Assembly: GCA_948146395.1 (NCBI GenBank)
Contig: OX411544.1
Coordinates: forward strand, 58,333,642-58,397,641
Origin: Fragum whitleyi
Lineage: Eukaryota > Mollusca > Bivalvia > Cardiida > Cardiidae
DNA length: 64,000 nucleotides
Reading direction: 5' to 3'
The notes below the pieces were generated by a model, which was not told the DNA's origin, did not search any database, and saw only the letters and a list, made by a program, of their open reading frames with translations. Shown here one piece after another: positions 42,568-54,345 of this stretch (position 1 is its first letter; every line of letters begins with the position of its first letter). Both the position numbers and the translations under genes were made by a program.

Positions 42568-43879
42568 TTTACAAGTTCAATATCTCTTAATTTTTACTGA
42601 GTGCAATATTTGAAACTTTTGTTACTTACACTCATAATTTCAACATTTCGCCAAAAATTGCCTTTTCAAGAAAAAGATTTGTTATTTTCTTGATAACCCT
42701 TTGCAATTTTGCCGAAATATTAAGGTTTTTGGGTGTTTTTATGAATTAATTCATTTGTCACTTTTTTGTAAATCTAATTGCCATATTTACAAAATTGAAG
42801 GATTCAATAATACGGAGAATAGTTCCAGATTATCCCAAGCACGGTTACAAATGAAACTCATTGAACTTAACGAGTCTCGGTAAATTGATCTTAAGCAATC
42901 GAACGGCTTAGTACTATTAATTAGTTTCTACAAAGATGTGTTTGAATATTTTATGAGGCGTACTTCAGCGAAAGCTGTTGTAAAGATACGTTTCAAAAGT
43001 GATGTTACCAAAACAATCCTTTTGTGCAAGTTATTACGAAAAATGGGGACGGGGTCATAAAGTTCGACATAATGTTTGATAGATAGATGGAATAAGACGA
43101 AAAAAAAGGTTTCTAGTCTAGAATAAAATTAAAGTCGAGCAAAAGTAAAATTTAATATAATATAACTCTGTACAAGAATATATATTTTGAAAATGAATTT
43201 GATCTAGCATAGGTCAAGGAGAGGACGCATTTCAGAAAAGCATAGAGAAAAGTAGACTTGATCATTTAAGAATCAGAAAAAAAAATAGATTAAAAGTGAA
43301 AAGTTTCGAACCTAGTCAGCACGCAGTCTGACGGATCATACTATTTGAGAGCGCCTCAACAGCTATTGTTAACACCAGCGTGAAATTGACAAGGTGTATG
43401 CGTGTGGAACGATTTTGGAATGAAATTGAATAAGTACGATGAGTTGATTTTGAGTGAAATTAAGGGGAGATAATCAAATGTCACTAATTTTGTTCAGGAA
43501 AAACAAAATTAGCGATGTTTATTAACAACCCCCTTAATAAAATTTGCTTACAAGTTCTATAAAAAGCTTCCCGTCTCTTCAAGATCCAATCAGACGCTTA
43601 CAAATAAGTTCAATCATGACAGTGAAATCGCGATTTTTCTCTAGCTTTATTTCTTTTGAATTTAATTGTTGATCTCATCTTTTTAGTGATCAGTTTGGAG
43701 CATTTTTGATTGATTTGATTAAGTGTTTGGAATGAATGAATGGAGCGCTCAGCGCGTGATTTTGAATTGTTTTGATCGTGATTGGTGTCAATTTCACGAT
43801 GTAATTAACTGCAGTGTGGACTACGCTGGCCGTGATCGCGGGGCCCTTCTTTCCGACTATTTGTCTCTCAAAAATGGGT
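42568..43879. other. presumed promoter side of the minus-strand gene
   Basis: Intergenic, AT-rich, no TATA or other element I can support. A palindrome-like stretch ACTAATTTTGTTCAGG/AAACAAAATTAGCGATG lies at 43482-43516. Confidence 0.35.
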
Positions 43880-44035
43880 TTATAATCATAGACCTATATG
43901 AGATGGCAGCTGGAGGCTAGGAAAGGATGTGATGGTTGTACTGGTTAGAGAAATACAAGGAAACCATGGTTGGGTGCTCCAGCCGCCGCGATATAACTGA
44001 AAAAAATGTTAAAAGCGACGTAAAAATACACCCAA
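43880..44035 (+). mobile_element. SINE body, 5'-truncated
   Basis: GAGATGGCAGCTGGAGGC, GGATGTGATGGTTGTACTGG, GGTGCTCCAGCCGCC, GATATAACTGAAAAAAATG and GCGACGTAAAAATACACCC. Same body as 10430-10703; the tRNA-like head is missing. Confidence 0.75.
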
Positions 44036-44261
44036 TCAATCACTGTTGATCGTGAGGTAGATCATCGACTTCTTGATAAAGAGGTCACAAGATCAATTGT
44101 CGGGAGCGGCGATCGACCGTATTTTCTTCATTTGTCCTCGAATTGAGGAAGCAGAATCGATAATTTTTTATTCCATATGGGTATGAAACTATAAACCTCA
44201 CCACCCTGTATGAATACGCAAAAGGGATCCACACAGTTTGGTTAGGTCTTTAGTTTCAATA

Positions 44262-44279
44262 CCCCCCCCCCCCCCCCCC
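44262..44279. repeat. 18-base C run
   Basis: An uninterrupted run of 18 C residues. The length may be unreliable in assemblies. Confidence 0.85.
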
Positions 44280-45773
44280 GCATGAATTTAACAGACAATC
44301 ACTTCGTATCTTATCATTTATTATTATCATGAAGCAAAACGGTCCAAATCGTTATCATTTGGAAATACACGGAATTCGATGGACACAACTAAAATTGAAT
44401 TATCATTTAGTTAAATAAAGACTGTGCTTACCAGTGTTATTTCTATCCAGAAATTTTAACTACCACTATATTCCAAACAATGTTCCAGTAATGGAATAAT
44501 AGACTAAAGAACAAATGACAAGGGCGCAAGACTTATATATGCATAAAGTTTTAAACTCAAACGTGCTAATATCATTATTCTGTAAAATGTAAACCGCGAA
44601 AGTTTTGTTTACAAGACGGGGTAGCCGAAACAGTTTTTGACAGAAAGATAGTTTGCTCCATTATATTCTTGTAACACTCAAAATGGTAACTGTGAAATGG
44701 GTTGACCTATGAAAAACCATTCCCACTAACCCTTATTTTGCTAATTCTTAATTTCTTTTCAAACAAACTGCTAATTTATTTGCCACTTAAAAAGTCTTAA
44801 TCACATATTCTCACAATAATTAAGAAGAAAACAGGTTTCGTAGGCTGAGATCAGACTACGCAGGCTGATCTTAGTCTATATTGTTCGTCAAAGTTTAGAA
44901 TACATTTAACGAATATGTCGCGAACATTATCGAAAGGGTCAAGAGGGACTACTACAGGAATGTGAGAAAACAGGCTTACAGAAGTCAAGAGGATTGTCGG
45001 AGTTTTTCTTGCACGCAAATGTTCACTTGTACATTATTTGTATTAATTTGCTCAAGAAAAAAATGTGTACACTTGTGCAAAATAATTCGATAGCATTTGC
45101 GGTTAAAACGATACAATCATGTTTTACATACAAACGAAACACAAATTGGGTAATTGTTTTGGAAAAGAGAATTCACAATTTATAACAGAAATTCTATGAA
45201 AATGAATGCTCATATTTCTCATTTTCTTACTATGTGGTGCAAATCATAAAAATGAAATACAAAAAACGAAGGAAATCCTTGGTGCAAATGCATTGTTTTA
45301 GAAAACACTGGTAATTGCGAGCATGAGTGCATTTCAAATTAGGATTATCTTCCCACGAATATACGTATATTGAAGTTTAAAACACACAATCTACACTTTT
45401 ACAGAAGCTTTTTTAACGATCTTAGCAATGTTTCACATTTGCAATCTGTTCGCTTGAATTGGATTCGACGCCTCTTTGAAAATCATCTCAGTAATATCGC
45501 GCCTGCGGAAGCACCTAACCATGGATTTACGGTATTTCTCTCCCAAGTCAGAGGCAACCTTACCAAATATCCAGCTGCTCATCCTTTAAGATTTTTTTGA
45601 TAATCAATCAATTTATAATGATGCAGAGGATTGAGAGAGGCTTATCGCCTTTGAAAAATACAACTTTAAAAAGGCTTTATAAATTATATCCATTGAAGAA
45701 AGCAAATATACATCCGAAGCTTAATAAAGCGTTAGTAAGATATTTTTGATCGCCCACTGTCTAAATGAGATCT
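44280..45773. other. intergenic; SINE and MITE fragments
   Basis: 44830-44935 is a fragment of the TTAACCCTTGTC family (GCTGAGATCAGACTACGCAG). 45490-45605 is an inverted SINE fragment (GAAGCACCTAACCATGG). No gene seen. Confidence 0.45.
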
Positions 45774-45982
45774 AGGCCCAAGGTTATTAAACTTTTCTTA
45801 GACTCAGGGTCAATTTTCTCAAATTTTGAATTAAAATAAATGTATGAAAAGATAATATTAATAAATTGTCATTTATAACAACTTATTAATATCATCTTTT
45901 ATTTTAATACATTAAAATGGGTAATAAAACAGACCTGAATTTTTAATTGAGCCTGAGAACAGTTTTATAACCTCGGGCCCTG
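45774..45982 (+). mobile_element. MITE, GGGCCCGAGG family, copy 2
   Basis: AGGCCCAAGGTTATTAAAC to AACCTCGGGCCCTG, with the central stem TATTAATAAATTG/CAACTTATTAATA. Confidence 0.75.
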
Positions 45983-47129
45983 ATATCCAAAATCAATAAC
46001 GCAATTGTCACATAAGCATAAAAGTTTGGAGACAATGCCTTTAATACTCAATTTTATGAAAACCCATGGGGCAATTTCCTATCATAAGTAAATGCATCTT
46101 ACCCGCTTACGAACAAAGACCGTTAAGGAAGCGTAAACCGCTGGTCCCCGTAACATGTCTTCCTTTTTGCATGACATGTCGCGTACCTGTACATATCGTT
46201 GTCGGGCGACCAAAACATTGTAAGTTCAGCTTTATCTAAGGTGAAGTTACGAGTTTTTGATCTCCAATTAACGGTGTCTTTTTGCAATATTCAGCCGTCA
46301 ATTATATGCAACAAAAGGAATATTACAAAAGATATCGATCTTTTGAACATCAAAAAACACCTTAACCATTTATCTGACTATCCATGATAACCGTTTAATG
46401 CTTAAAACGGACATGTATACAGTATACTTGCGAACAATAAATCGTTAATTGACCCTATTTGAAAAATGTATAGATTACATGAGCACGTCCGTGAGATTTT
46501 CAAAAAATTCTAATATGAGCAAAGTAAAGACTCGGACCAGCCTGTGCATCCGCACAGTCTGACCAGAGTCTTCACTAAGCGCTTAGTAGATAAGGTCTCA
46601 AAGTATCATAAGACCACCAGGTAACTTTATATTTTCAGTATGTGGCTGTTAAAGCTACTCAATGTTTGCACATAACGAACGTTTCAAATTGTTTGAAATG
46701 TCACGCACAGGCTCATATATCAATATCGTCTATCATATAAAGAGATATTCACAAATGCAATAGCCCCGTCTAGTGGATGACGGAGGTCAATAAACTCAAC
46801 CTAAACAGAAATTTAAAATAATAGTTTGAATGAAACGTAACCATTATCATACTTAATTGATTAAATCTATTTTACATCTATTGGGATACAAGCTCCTAAT
46901 ATCATCCCTCTCGATTCTGCTCTCTGAAAATTAACCAGTACTATCAATGAGTGTGCGGACAAATGAAAGAACCAATATCGATAGCCGATAATCGATAACG
47001 AACTCGAGACCTCTTGATCAAGAAGCAGCTTTAGCAAATGTTCTTATAGAATAAAGGACTATTTTAAAATCACGTTGCTTCTAGAGCCATAGGGGTTCAT
47101 TTCATTAGTCCTTTTTAAACACTTTGTTG
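45983..47129. other. intergenic; small hairpins
   Basis: 46525-46580 holds a hairpin AGACTCGGACCAGCCTGTGC ... GCACAGTCTGACCAGAGTCT, of the same kind as those at 49160 and 59390. No gene is seen. Confidence 0.45.
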
Positions 47130-47245
47130 TTGGTACTAATTTGAAACGTCTCATCGAGACGGTTCAAATGATTACCCACAACATAGGATTTCATTTTGAA
47201 ATAAGGATTTTAGACTAGCTTTACCCCCTCTGATCTGGACCCCTG
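47130..47245. repeat. hairpin element (CATTTGAA family), copy 2
   Basis: Stem TTTGAAACGTCTC/GAGACGGTTCAAA, then ACCCACAACATAGG and CTGATCTGGACCCCTG. Compare 9030-9150, where the inner stem is TTGTC/GACAA. Confidence 0.7.
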
Positions 47246-47734
47246 TCAGCTTTTATTTCAAAATTTGAAATATAGCATTCAGACACTGAATATAAATAGT
47301 GTAGCATCTTAGTGGATTTGACCATCAAATGCAACCACATAGAGGGATGATCGATTTTAAAACGATCCGATCAAACATAAATAATTGCGTCATTAGATCG
47401 ATTAAAAAGTTCTACTTACATTTCAACAAATAATCTATTTATATAAAGATTTAAAGTTAATCCGCATGCCTTTTATCTTTAGCCATAAATACAGTTAAGA
47501 CGTGTCAAAGAGTCGAAAATTGCAATGGTTTGTGTTCAATAGATTAAGTATTTGACTAAACCTAGTAGTAGTATATATTTTGTCATACTCGTATTTTTAT
47601 TTTTGAATGTCATGAAAAAGAGATGCACTTGTAATCAAGCTGCAAATTCATTATCAGTGCGCGAGTAGCTATATAGATCTTCATAGGTACTATAATATGT
47701 ACATGACTTAGTGTTTATAGATGCACTCAACCTT

Positions 47735-47925
47735 TTCGACTATTTGTCTCTCACCAATGGCTTGATAATCGTAGACCTATGTGAGATAGCAGCTTGAGGC
47801 TACGAAAGGATGTGATGGTAGTACTGGTGTAAGAAATACCAGGAATCCATTGTTAGGTGCTCCACGCTCGCGATATAACTGAAATATTATTGAATCGGCG
47901 TAAAATCCCATTCAAGCAAACAAAA
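47735..47925 (+). mobile_element. SINE body, 5'-truncated
   Basis: GTGAGATAGCAGCTTGAGGC, GGATGTGATGGTAGTACTGG, CCAGGAATCCATTGTTAGG, GATATAACTGAAATATT and GGCGTAAAATCCCATTC. Closely similar to 10430-10703. Confidence 0.78.
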
Positions 47926-48072
47926 TTGATGCAATAATATTCATACAACCGGGTACCATCAAATATAATCCCTGTGTTCGGGATAACAAATCGCTCGCTA
48001 GTGCCTCCATCGTGAAAGACGCATTAGAAACGCTTCAACGGACAATGCGTGGAACAATTTTCCAATTTCATC

Positions 48073-48355
48073 ATAGGCGTAACTGAGATTTTGAAATATA
48101 TACGCACTTAGAAAGCGATCAACATAGAATTTATAGGATGAAGGTGATATGTGGACTGTGGCAAATAATGATTGTCCTCCGCCCGCTTCCCTTTTCTATG
48201 ATTTGAGCGTTGGTGAATGATAAAAACATCGTAACTACAGCTTAAAGCTGTAGTTACGATGTTATGATAAATCACCAACGACATTTTTCGAAAGAGGATT
48301 TATTCATATTACGCACTTGCGTAATGTGCGTAATGGTAGTCACGTCCTTGGTCAT
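48073..48355 (+). mobile_element. MITE-like element (CATAGGCGTA...), copy 2 with full palindrome
   Basis: Parallels 40724-40985, but here the centre is a near-perfect palindrome of about 75 bp (48212-48288): AACATCGTAACTACAGCTT pairs with AAGCTGTAGTTACGATGTT and the stem extends outwards to GTTGGTGA/TCACCAAC. Confidence 0.75.
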
Positions 48356-48634
48356 CACGAACGCAGTGCTTGCCCGCTTGATTGCAAAGCCGACGCTTTA
48401 CCTCAATGTCATACGCACACTTTCGATGCGATGATACTAATGTAACCTTATATGGGTAACATATTATATGATCATACCGTAACAAATGTTTATAGTCTAT
48501 AATGATAAAGGGAGACTTGGCGATCCACCAAACAGCGCGGCACTGAGCCAATGAGTCAAATACCAAGTATATCAAATCATCTGATTACTCGATTTTTTTT
48601 CTATACCTTGTTTATATAGAGTCTTTTTTTTAAA

Positions 48635-48960
48635 ACTCACCTGAGCACAAAGTGATAGGGTGAACAATTGTGATCGGTCACTGTCCGTCGCCATTTCGTC
48701 CATCGGTCAATAATTTCTATGAACGTCTTACTCCCCTAAATCAATTGGCCATTAGAGCTGAAAATTGTAAGGAACATTCCTTCGATAAAGCTCTACCTAA
48801 GTTGTTAAAAGAATCTAATTCTGTAAATCTCTGGTTGCCATGGTTACAGAAACGTCGATTATTTTATTTTAAAAAATCTAAAAAAATGCAGATTCAAAAC
48901 GGCATAGATATTTGATATTTTTTATTTGATATCAGGTGATGGTCCTCTAGAAAGGTAATT
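48635..48960 (+). mobile_element. short pearl-like element, single core unit
   Basis: Left end AAAACTCACCTGAGCAC and TTGTGATCGGTCACTGTCC. One core unit follows, of the type seen at 9291-10036 (CTCCCCTAAATCAATTGGCC, GGTTGCCATGGTTACAG). The right end TATCAGGTGATGGTCCTC is decayed. Confidence 0.6.
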
Positions 48961-49154
48961 ATAAAGAGAATGATATGTCAGTGTCTTTAAATTTCAATGT
49001 TATCTGGTCGAGGTTGGGGTGGGGGGGATTTTTCATGACGAGAATTGATCAAGGCGACGACGGCACTTGTTATAATATTAAATTTGTACGTACAGGTATA
49101 TAAGATCATTTTGAGCCTTTGTGCGACATTCCCATCAAATTCACATGAGCGTAA

Positions 49155-49210
49155 CCTTTAGACTCGGATCAGCCTGTGCAGTCGCACAGCCTGATCCGAA
49201 TCTTCTATAT
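49155..49210. repeat. hairpin GACTCGGATCAGCC...GGCTGATC type
   Basis: AGACTCGGATCAGCCTGTGC against GCACAGCCTGATCCGAATCT. Related stems occur at 46525, 57590 and 59390. Confidence 0.65.
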
Positions 49211-49702
49211 GCGCACAATTACATACCTACTTAATCATACACTCTGTTGACTATCGGAGTACTATAGGTGCACTGCGTGGCTGCATAGACTGTTTAATGT
49301 CTGTCCACCTCGCATGCACGAACTTTTTGGAAATATTACCCACAGATAGGCCCACCATTATCCCTATCAATGCAATACATTATATTATCCAACAAGTGGT
49401 TTTATATTTTGACAAATTTCAATATTCATACAGTAGCTAGGACAAATTGTTATCGAGTGTCTCAGACAGAAATTATTTGTTTCCACTTTAGTTAAGTCAA
49501 CAAATTGAAACTATGTTTGTTCAGACAAAATTATGAAATATTGGACAAGTCAGCTCAAAAGTATCTAATCGGGAAACTCGATTTCATAATTTTTTCTCAG
49601 GGCGGTGGACTGCAGATTGGCGAAATGAAACCGTAATTCATTAAACTTGCTCCTAGACATCACGATTAGGGAGCAGATTGGTGGAGTGAAAAGACTAACT
49701 GA

Positions 49703-51424
49703 TTTTTAGCTCACCTGAGCACGAAGTGCTCATGTGAGCTATTGTGATCACCTTTCCTCCGGCGTCCGTCCGTCGGTCGTCGGTCGTCGGTCGTCGTCCG
49801 TCGTCCGGCGTCCGTCAACAATTTCTTTAAACGACATCTCCTCCTAAACTACTAGGCCAATTAACACCAAATTTTACAGAAATGTTGCTTAGGTGGTCCC
49901 CTTCAAAAATAGCTAAAAGAATTGAAATCCATGAAAAACTCTGGTTGCTATGGCAACAAAAGGTGAAATTTTAAGAAAATCTTTAAAATTCTTCTTCTTC
50001 TCAACCAGTAGTCCTACAGACTTAAAACTTGGCATGGATGATCAGTTCATAGACCTGAATAAAAATAGCTAAAATCATATCTTTTGGGCCACCAGGTGCC
50101 GAGCACCAGGGGGGAGGGGGTAGTACTCTTGGTAAATTTTGTAATCTTTAAGCCTCTTCTTCTTCGGAACCAGGAGCCCTGCAGACTTGAAAATTGTCAT
50201 GGATGATCAGCTCATAGACCTTAATAAAAATAGCTAAAATCATATCTTTTGGGCTGCCAGGTGCGGAGCACCAGGGGGGAGGGGCTAGTACTTTTGTTAA
50301 AATTTTGTAATCTTTAACCTTCTTCTTCTTTTGAACCAGGAGCCGGACAGATTTGAATATTGGCATGGATGATCAGCATATGGACCTTTATATAAATAGC
50401 TAAAATCATGACTGTAGATTCACCAGGTGCGGAGCACCAGGGGGGAGAGGGTAGTACTTTTGTGAAAATTTTGTAATCTTTAACCTTCTTCTTCTTCTTC
50501 TGAACCACAAGCCCTACAGACTTCAAAATTGGCATGGAGGATCAGCTCATAGACCTAAATAAAAATAGCTCAAATCATGACTGTAATGCCACCAGGTGCG
50601 GAGCACCAGGGAGGAGGGGGTAGTACTTTTGTGAAAATTTTCTAACTTTAACCTTCATCTTCTAATGAACCAGAAGCCCTACAGACTTCAATATTGGCAT
50701 GGATGATAAGCATATGGATCTGAAATAAAATAGCTAAAATCATGAATGTAGGGCCACCAGATGCGGAGCATTAGGGGGGAGGGGATAGTATTTTGGATCA
50801 AATTTGAAATCTTTAACCTTATTCTTCTCCTGGATCAGGAACCCTACAGACTTGAAAATTGTCATGGGTGATCAATATATTGACATTAATTAAAATAGCT
50901 AAAATCATGACTGTAGGGTCACCAGGTGCTGAGTGTCTTGGGGAGGGGGTAGTACTTTGGATCATTTTTGAAATCTTTAAACTTCTTCTAATGAACCAGG
51001 AGTCCTACAGACTTGAAAATTGGTATGGATGATCAGCATAATTATGGACATTAATTGAATTAGCTAAAATCATGACTGTAGATTCACCAGGTGCAGAGCA
51101 TCTTGGGGGAGGGGGGTGCTTTGTTGAGAATTTTGAGTCCCTACAGCCTTTATATTTGACATGGATTGATCAACTCATTAAAGAAAACTTTAAAAGTCTA
51201 AGACTCAGCCTGTATATCTGGCATAGATTAGCTGATCACAGACCTTTTATGAAAAAAAGCTTAAATAAATAATGACCAGGGGAGGAGCAGAGGGGGGAAG
51301 GATTATTTCAAATGTTATCTGATTGAATAAGTTAAAATCTCTTTTTCTGTGGTTACATGGACATACCTAGGTAATGAAGCTTTTTTCTCAGGTGAGCGAC
51401 CCAGGGCCAACGGCCCTCTTGTTT
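49703..51424 (+). mobile_element. pearl/Helitron-like element with about 180-bp core
   Basis: The left end forms a hairpin (AGCTCACCTGAGCAC/GTGCTCATGTGAGCT). One unit related to that at 9291-10036 follows, then about six units of roughly 170-185 bp containing CACCAGGTGCGGAGCACCAG and GGGGGAGGGGGTAGTAC. The right end is CTCAGGTGAGCGACCC, then the stem-loop GGGCC/GGCCC, then CTCTTGTT. The ends match those at 1356 and 23851; the core does not. Confidence 0.8.
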
Positions 51425-51454
51425 TTTTAAACTGGGTTTAATGCCGCGTTAAGT

Positions 51455-51690
51455 AGTTTTCAGTAATGGATCACCTGTCCATGGATTCTTGGTTTAGCGT
51501 AGTATTACAACCATAATATCTTATCCTAGCCTCCAGCTGCTCATGCCACATAGGTTTACTATTATTCGCCAATTGGTTGGACTCAAATGTCTACAAAAAC
51601 GAGTTCGTCGCATTTGATCGAACCCGGGATCCCTTGATTGGGAGACTGACTCTCTACTAACTGCGTTTGACGGCGGCTTTACTCTCGTGT
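51455..51690 (-). mobile_element. tRNA-derived SINE (inverted, diverged)
   Basis: On the minus strand: a B-box-like GGGTTCGATCAAATGCG near the 5' end, GAGCAGCTGGAGGCTAGG in the body, and CCATGGACAGGTGATCC. Confidence 0.65.
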
Positions 51691-51823
51691 AACGGCAAAA
51701 GGTATTACATTTCAACACATTGAATAGGGGGTCTAATTTTTTACCGTTTTGTTATCCCAATAAATTCAAATATTGAACTTCAATAAGCGTATAGGTTTTT
51801 CTTATGGAGATTAAATGTGCCTC

Positions 51824-52799
51824 TTTAAGGTTCATGTAAAGTGTTTGAGACCCAATATTTAGGGCACTTCATTAGCCAAGAAAAAGCAGTATGTCCAGGT
51901 ATACTATATATCAAAATGAAGCTATTCGTGAGCACAAGCAGTTAGGCAACATAAGACCGCCATGGCTATAGCAGTATAGCCAAAACATTGTGGAAAAGGG
52001 TCATTTTGTAAAGAACAAGCAACTGCATGAAGGTTGCATAGAATTGCCCGGTATTTTAACAAAGTACAGTCTGAAGTACCATCCAGGTAGTGCTACAACC
52101 TTAGATATAAAACTCAGTCTCAAAAGGCTCTTTTGAAACAATCAATTTCCATTTATTTTGTCAACATACATGTCAAACCGGTTTGGTCTGTTTTCAAAAT
52201 AGATGTAAGGTATGGTGCAACATCACACCATAATATTGTGAAATATTTTCTGCGATTTATTTCAAATTATAGTTTTTTTAATTCAATGATCTACAATATT
52301 ACTTTATATTTATCATTCTGTGAAATAAAAATTGATATATTGCTAAACAACCTTACAGGTATATAAACAATTAATGTCTATTTATGTTGTGATAACACAC
52401 CATACCCTAAAAAGATCTACACGTTTTCAAAATTAGAATGACATATATGACATATGTGTTTATAAAATAAGTCAAAATAAATTGCTTGCATAACTACGTT
52501 TTGGGGCTGAGTTTTATTCCAATGGTTGTAGCACTACCTGGATGGTACTTTAGGCTAGACTTTGTTAAAATATGAGCCAATTTTATCCAACAGTCATGCA
52601 GTTGCTTGTTCTGTACAAAATGACCCTTTTCCACAATGTTTTGGCTATACCGCTATAGCTATAACCGTCTTATGTTTTTCAACTAATTGTGCTCATAAAT
52701 AGCTTCATTTTGATATATAATATTCCTGGACATACTGCTTTTCCTTGGCAAATGAATGCCCTTAAAATTGGGTCTCAAACACTTTACATGAACCTTAAA
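51824..52799. mobile_element. fold-back element with 277-bp inverted arms
   Basis: Arms 51824-52100 and 52524-52799 are inverted copies starting TTTAAGGTTCATGTAAAGTG, with inner ends GGTAGTGCTACAACC/GGTTGTAGCACTACC. They differ at scattered positions and by small indels. The 423-base middle has no domain-bearing frame. Ends resemble neither of the TTAAGG or TTAACCC families beyond the first few bases. Confidence 0.85.
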
Positions 52800-54240
52800 A
52801 TCGAAAATTAAACCCTTTAATGCATCTCTGAGCTTTAGAGCTGAGATGCAATGCTAGCAATACGATATAGAAGAAAAGGGCTCGTATTTTTAACAAACTT
52901 TAATGCTTTTTTGCTAACCAAATACAGTATTAATTAAATTCCGTTCAAAACACCCTCATTTAGGCTATCCAAAAGGTATAATCATCGGAAAAAGCGTAGC
53001 GCTCACAAATTAGCCATGAAAACCACCCCTTCGTACAGGATGACAAAATTGTGCGAACTGTAACAAATTATAGCCCGCTATGTTCGTTCGTGCACTTGCG
53101 TGCAAAGCGGGGTATAATTTGCAAACAATTTGCACTGTTTTGCCATCCCGAATGTAGGGGTAATTCGAGTCATGATTCGTCCAACAGACTTTTGGCATTT
53201 GAAATACGTCATCGCAACAACTGTCATCTGTCGCAAATCAAATCATTATTTAAAAGATGAATTTTTGTTTTGTTTTGTTTTTGTTTTGTTTTCCAGGAGA
53301 TATGGGGTGAATATTCTTCTACGATAATATGACTCATAGAAAGGTGCGATAAGATTTTCCATTTCATACCTCGATTAAATAAATATTCTTTTCGTTTCGA
53401 ACATTTCATTGAAAAAAAAGGACGGGTGGTCTACTCATTTTTCAATCGACCGTGTCAATGCCAATTTAGTTTTATTTTACTTCTTATGGAACAACTAAAA
53501 TTGAAGCTGTGCTTTCCTTTGGGATATGGTACCAATTTTTCGGCTTATCAAAATGTTCGGGACTAAGAACTGAAAAAAATTATACGTTTGGTTGTATTTT
53601 TCCCCCAGTGGTTTATTTTTACTTACTCTCTGTAGACGTCATATGACGTATACGATCGTCCCATAACACTGGTTGGCATGGTTACGTAAAACTATTGTAT
53701 CCAATGGAGACACGCAAAAACTGCTAAATTCACAGAGAAAATAACACGAATACACACAGACAAACAAAAATCACACTATTGACAGTTTAATTGATTCGCG
53801 AACTGAAACTGCTATCTGTATACCATATGTTTGAAAAATATATTGACAAGTGAATTAAAACTGATATATCGAGAGTAACTAAGGAATTTAAACCTCCCTA
53901 TTGAATTGAAAAATCAACTCTTATAGGGAATCTATTATACGTATATAAAAGTCGCCTTTTACACCCGCGTATTGAAGCTCTTTAAAAGTGAACAGGTAGA
54001 TTGAAATTTGTAGTGCAAATAATCCCGTACATTAACTTTTACCTTAAATAACAATTTAATATTCTTAAAGCTCTGAGATATTGTAGTTCCATTTATAACA
54101 AGTTGAGAGGTCAATAACAAATTCGTATCGTAACCAGCAAATGCTGACCAGAAATTGAGTATGAAAAATAAGCACATAATATGGCGGAAAGAACATTATA
54201 GATTTAGAAAACCTCCCATAAGTATACACACTTTCTTTAT
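52800..54240. other. intergenic; one dispersed repeat
   Basis: 53035-53160 is a copy of the ATGACAAAAC family at 17855 (GGATGACAAAATTGTGC ... GCACTGTTTTGCCATCC). The rest shows no gene. Confidence 0.45.
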
Positions 54241-54345
54241 TCATTTGAATGAGCTTTGACGCCGCTTTTAACAATGTTTGAGTCATACTGCGGCGACTGG
54301 AGCATCTCACAATAGATTCCAGCGACGGATCTCGGGTTTCTACAT
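54241..54345 (-). repeat. SINE 3' fragment (inverted)
   Basis: GACGCCGCTTTTAACAATG and CGGCGACTGGAGCATCTC are the inverse of the SINE tail (GTGCTCCAGCCGCC, GGCGTAAAA). Confidence 0.55.

Noticed and set aside
49741..49810. CRISPR-like short repeats (CGTCCGTC, GGTCGTC)
   Set aside because: These are simple repeats at the left end of the pearl-like element; there are no unique spacers of even length and the host is an animal.
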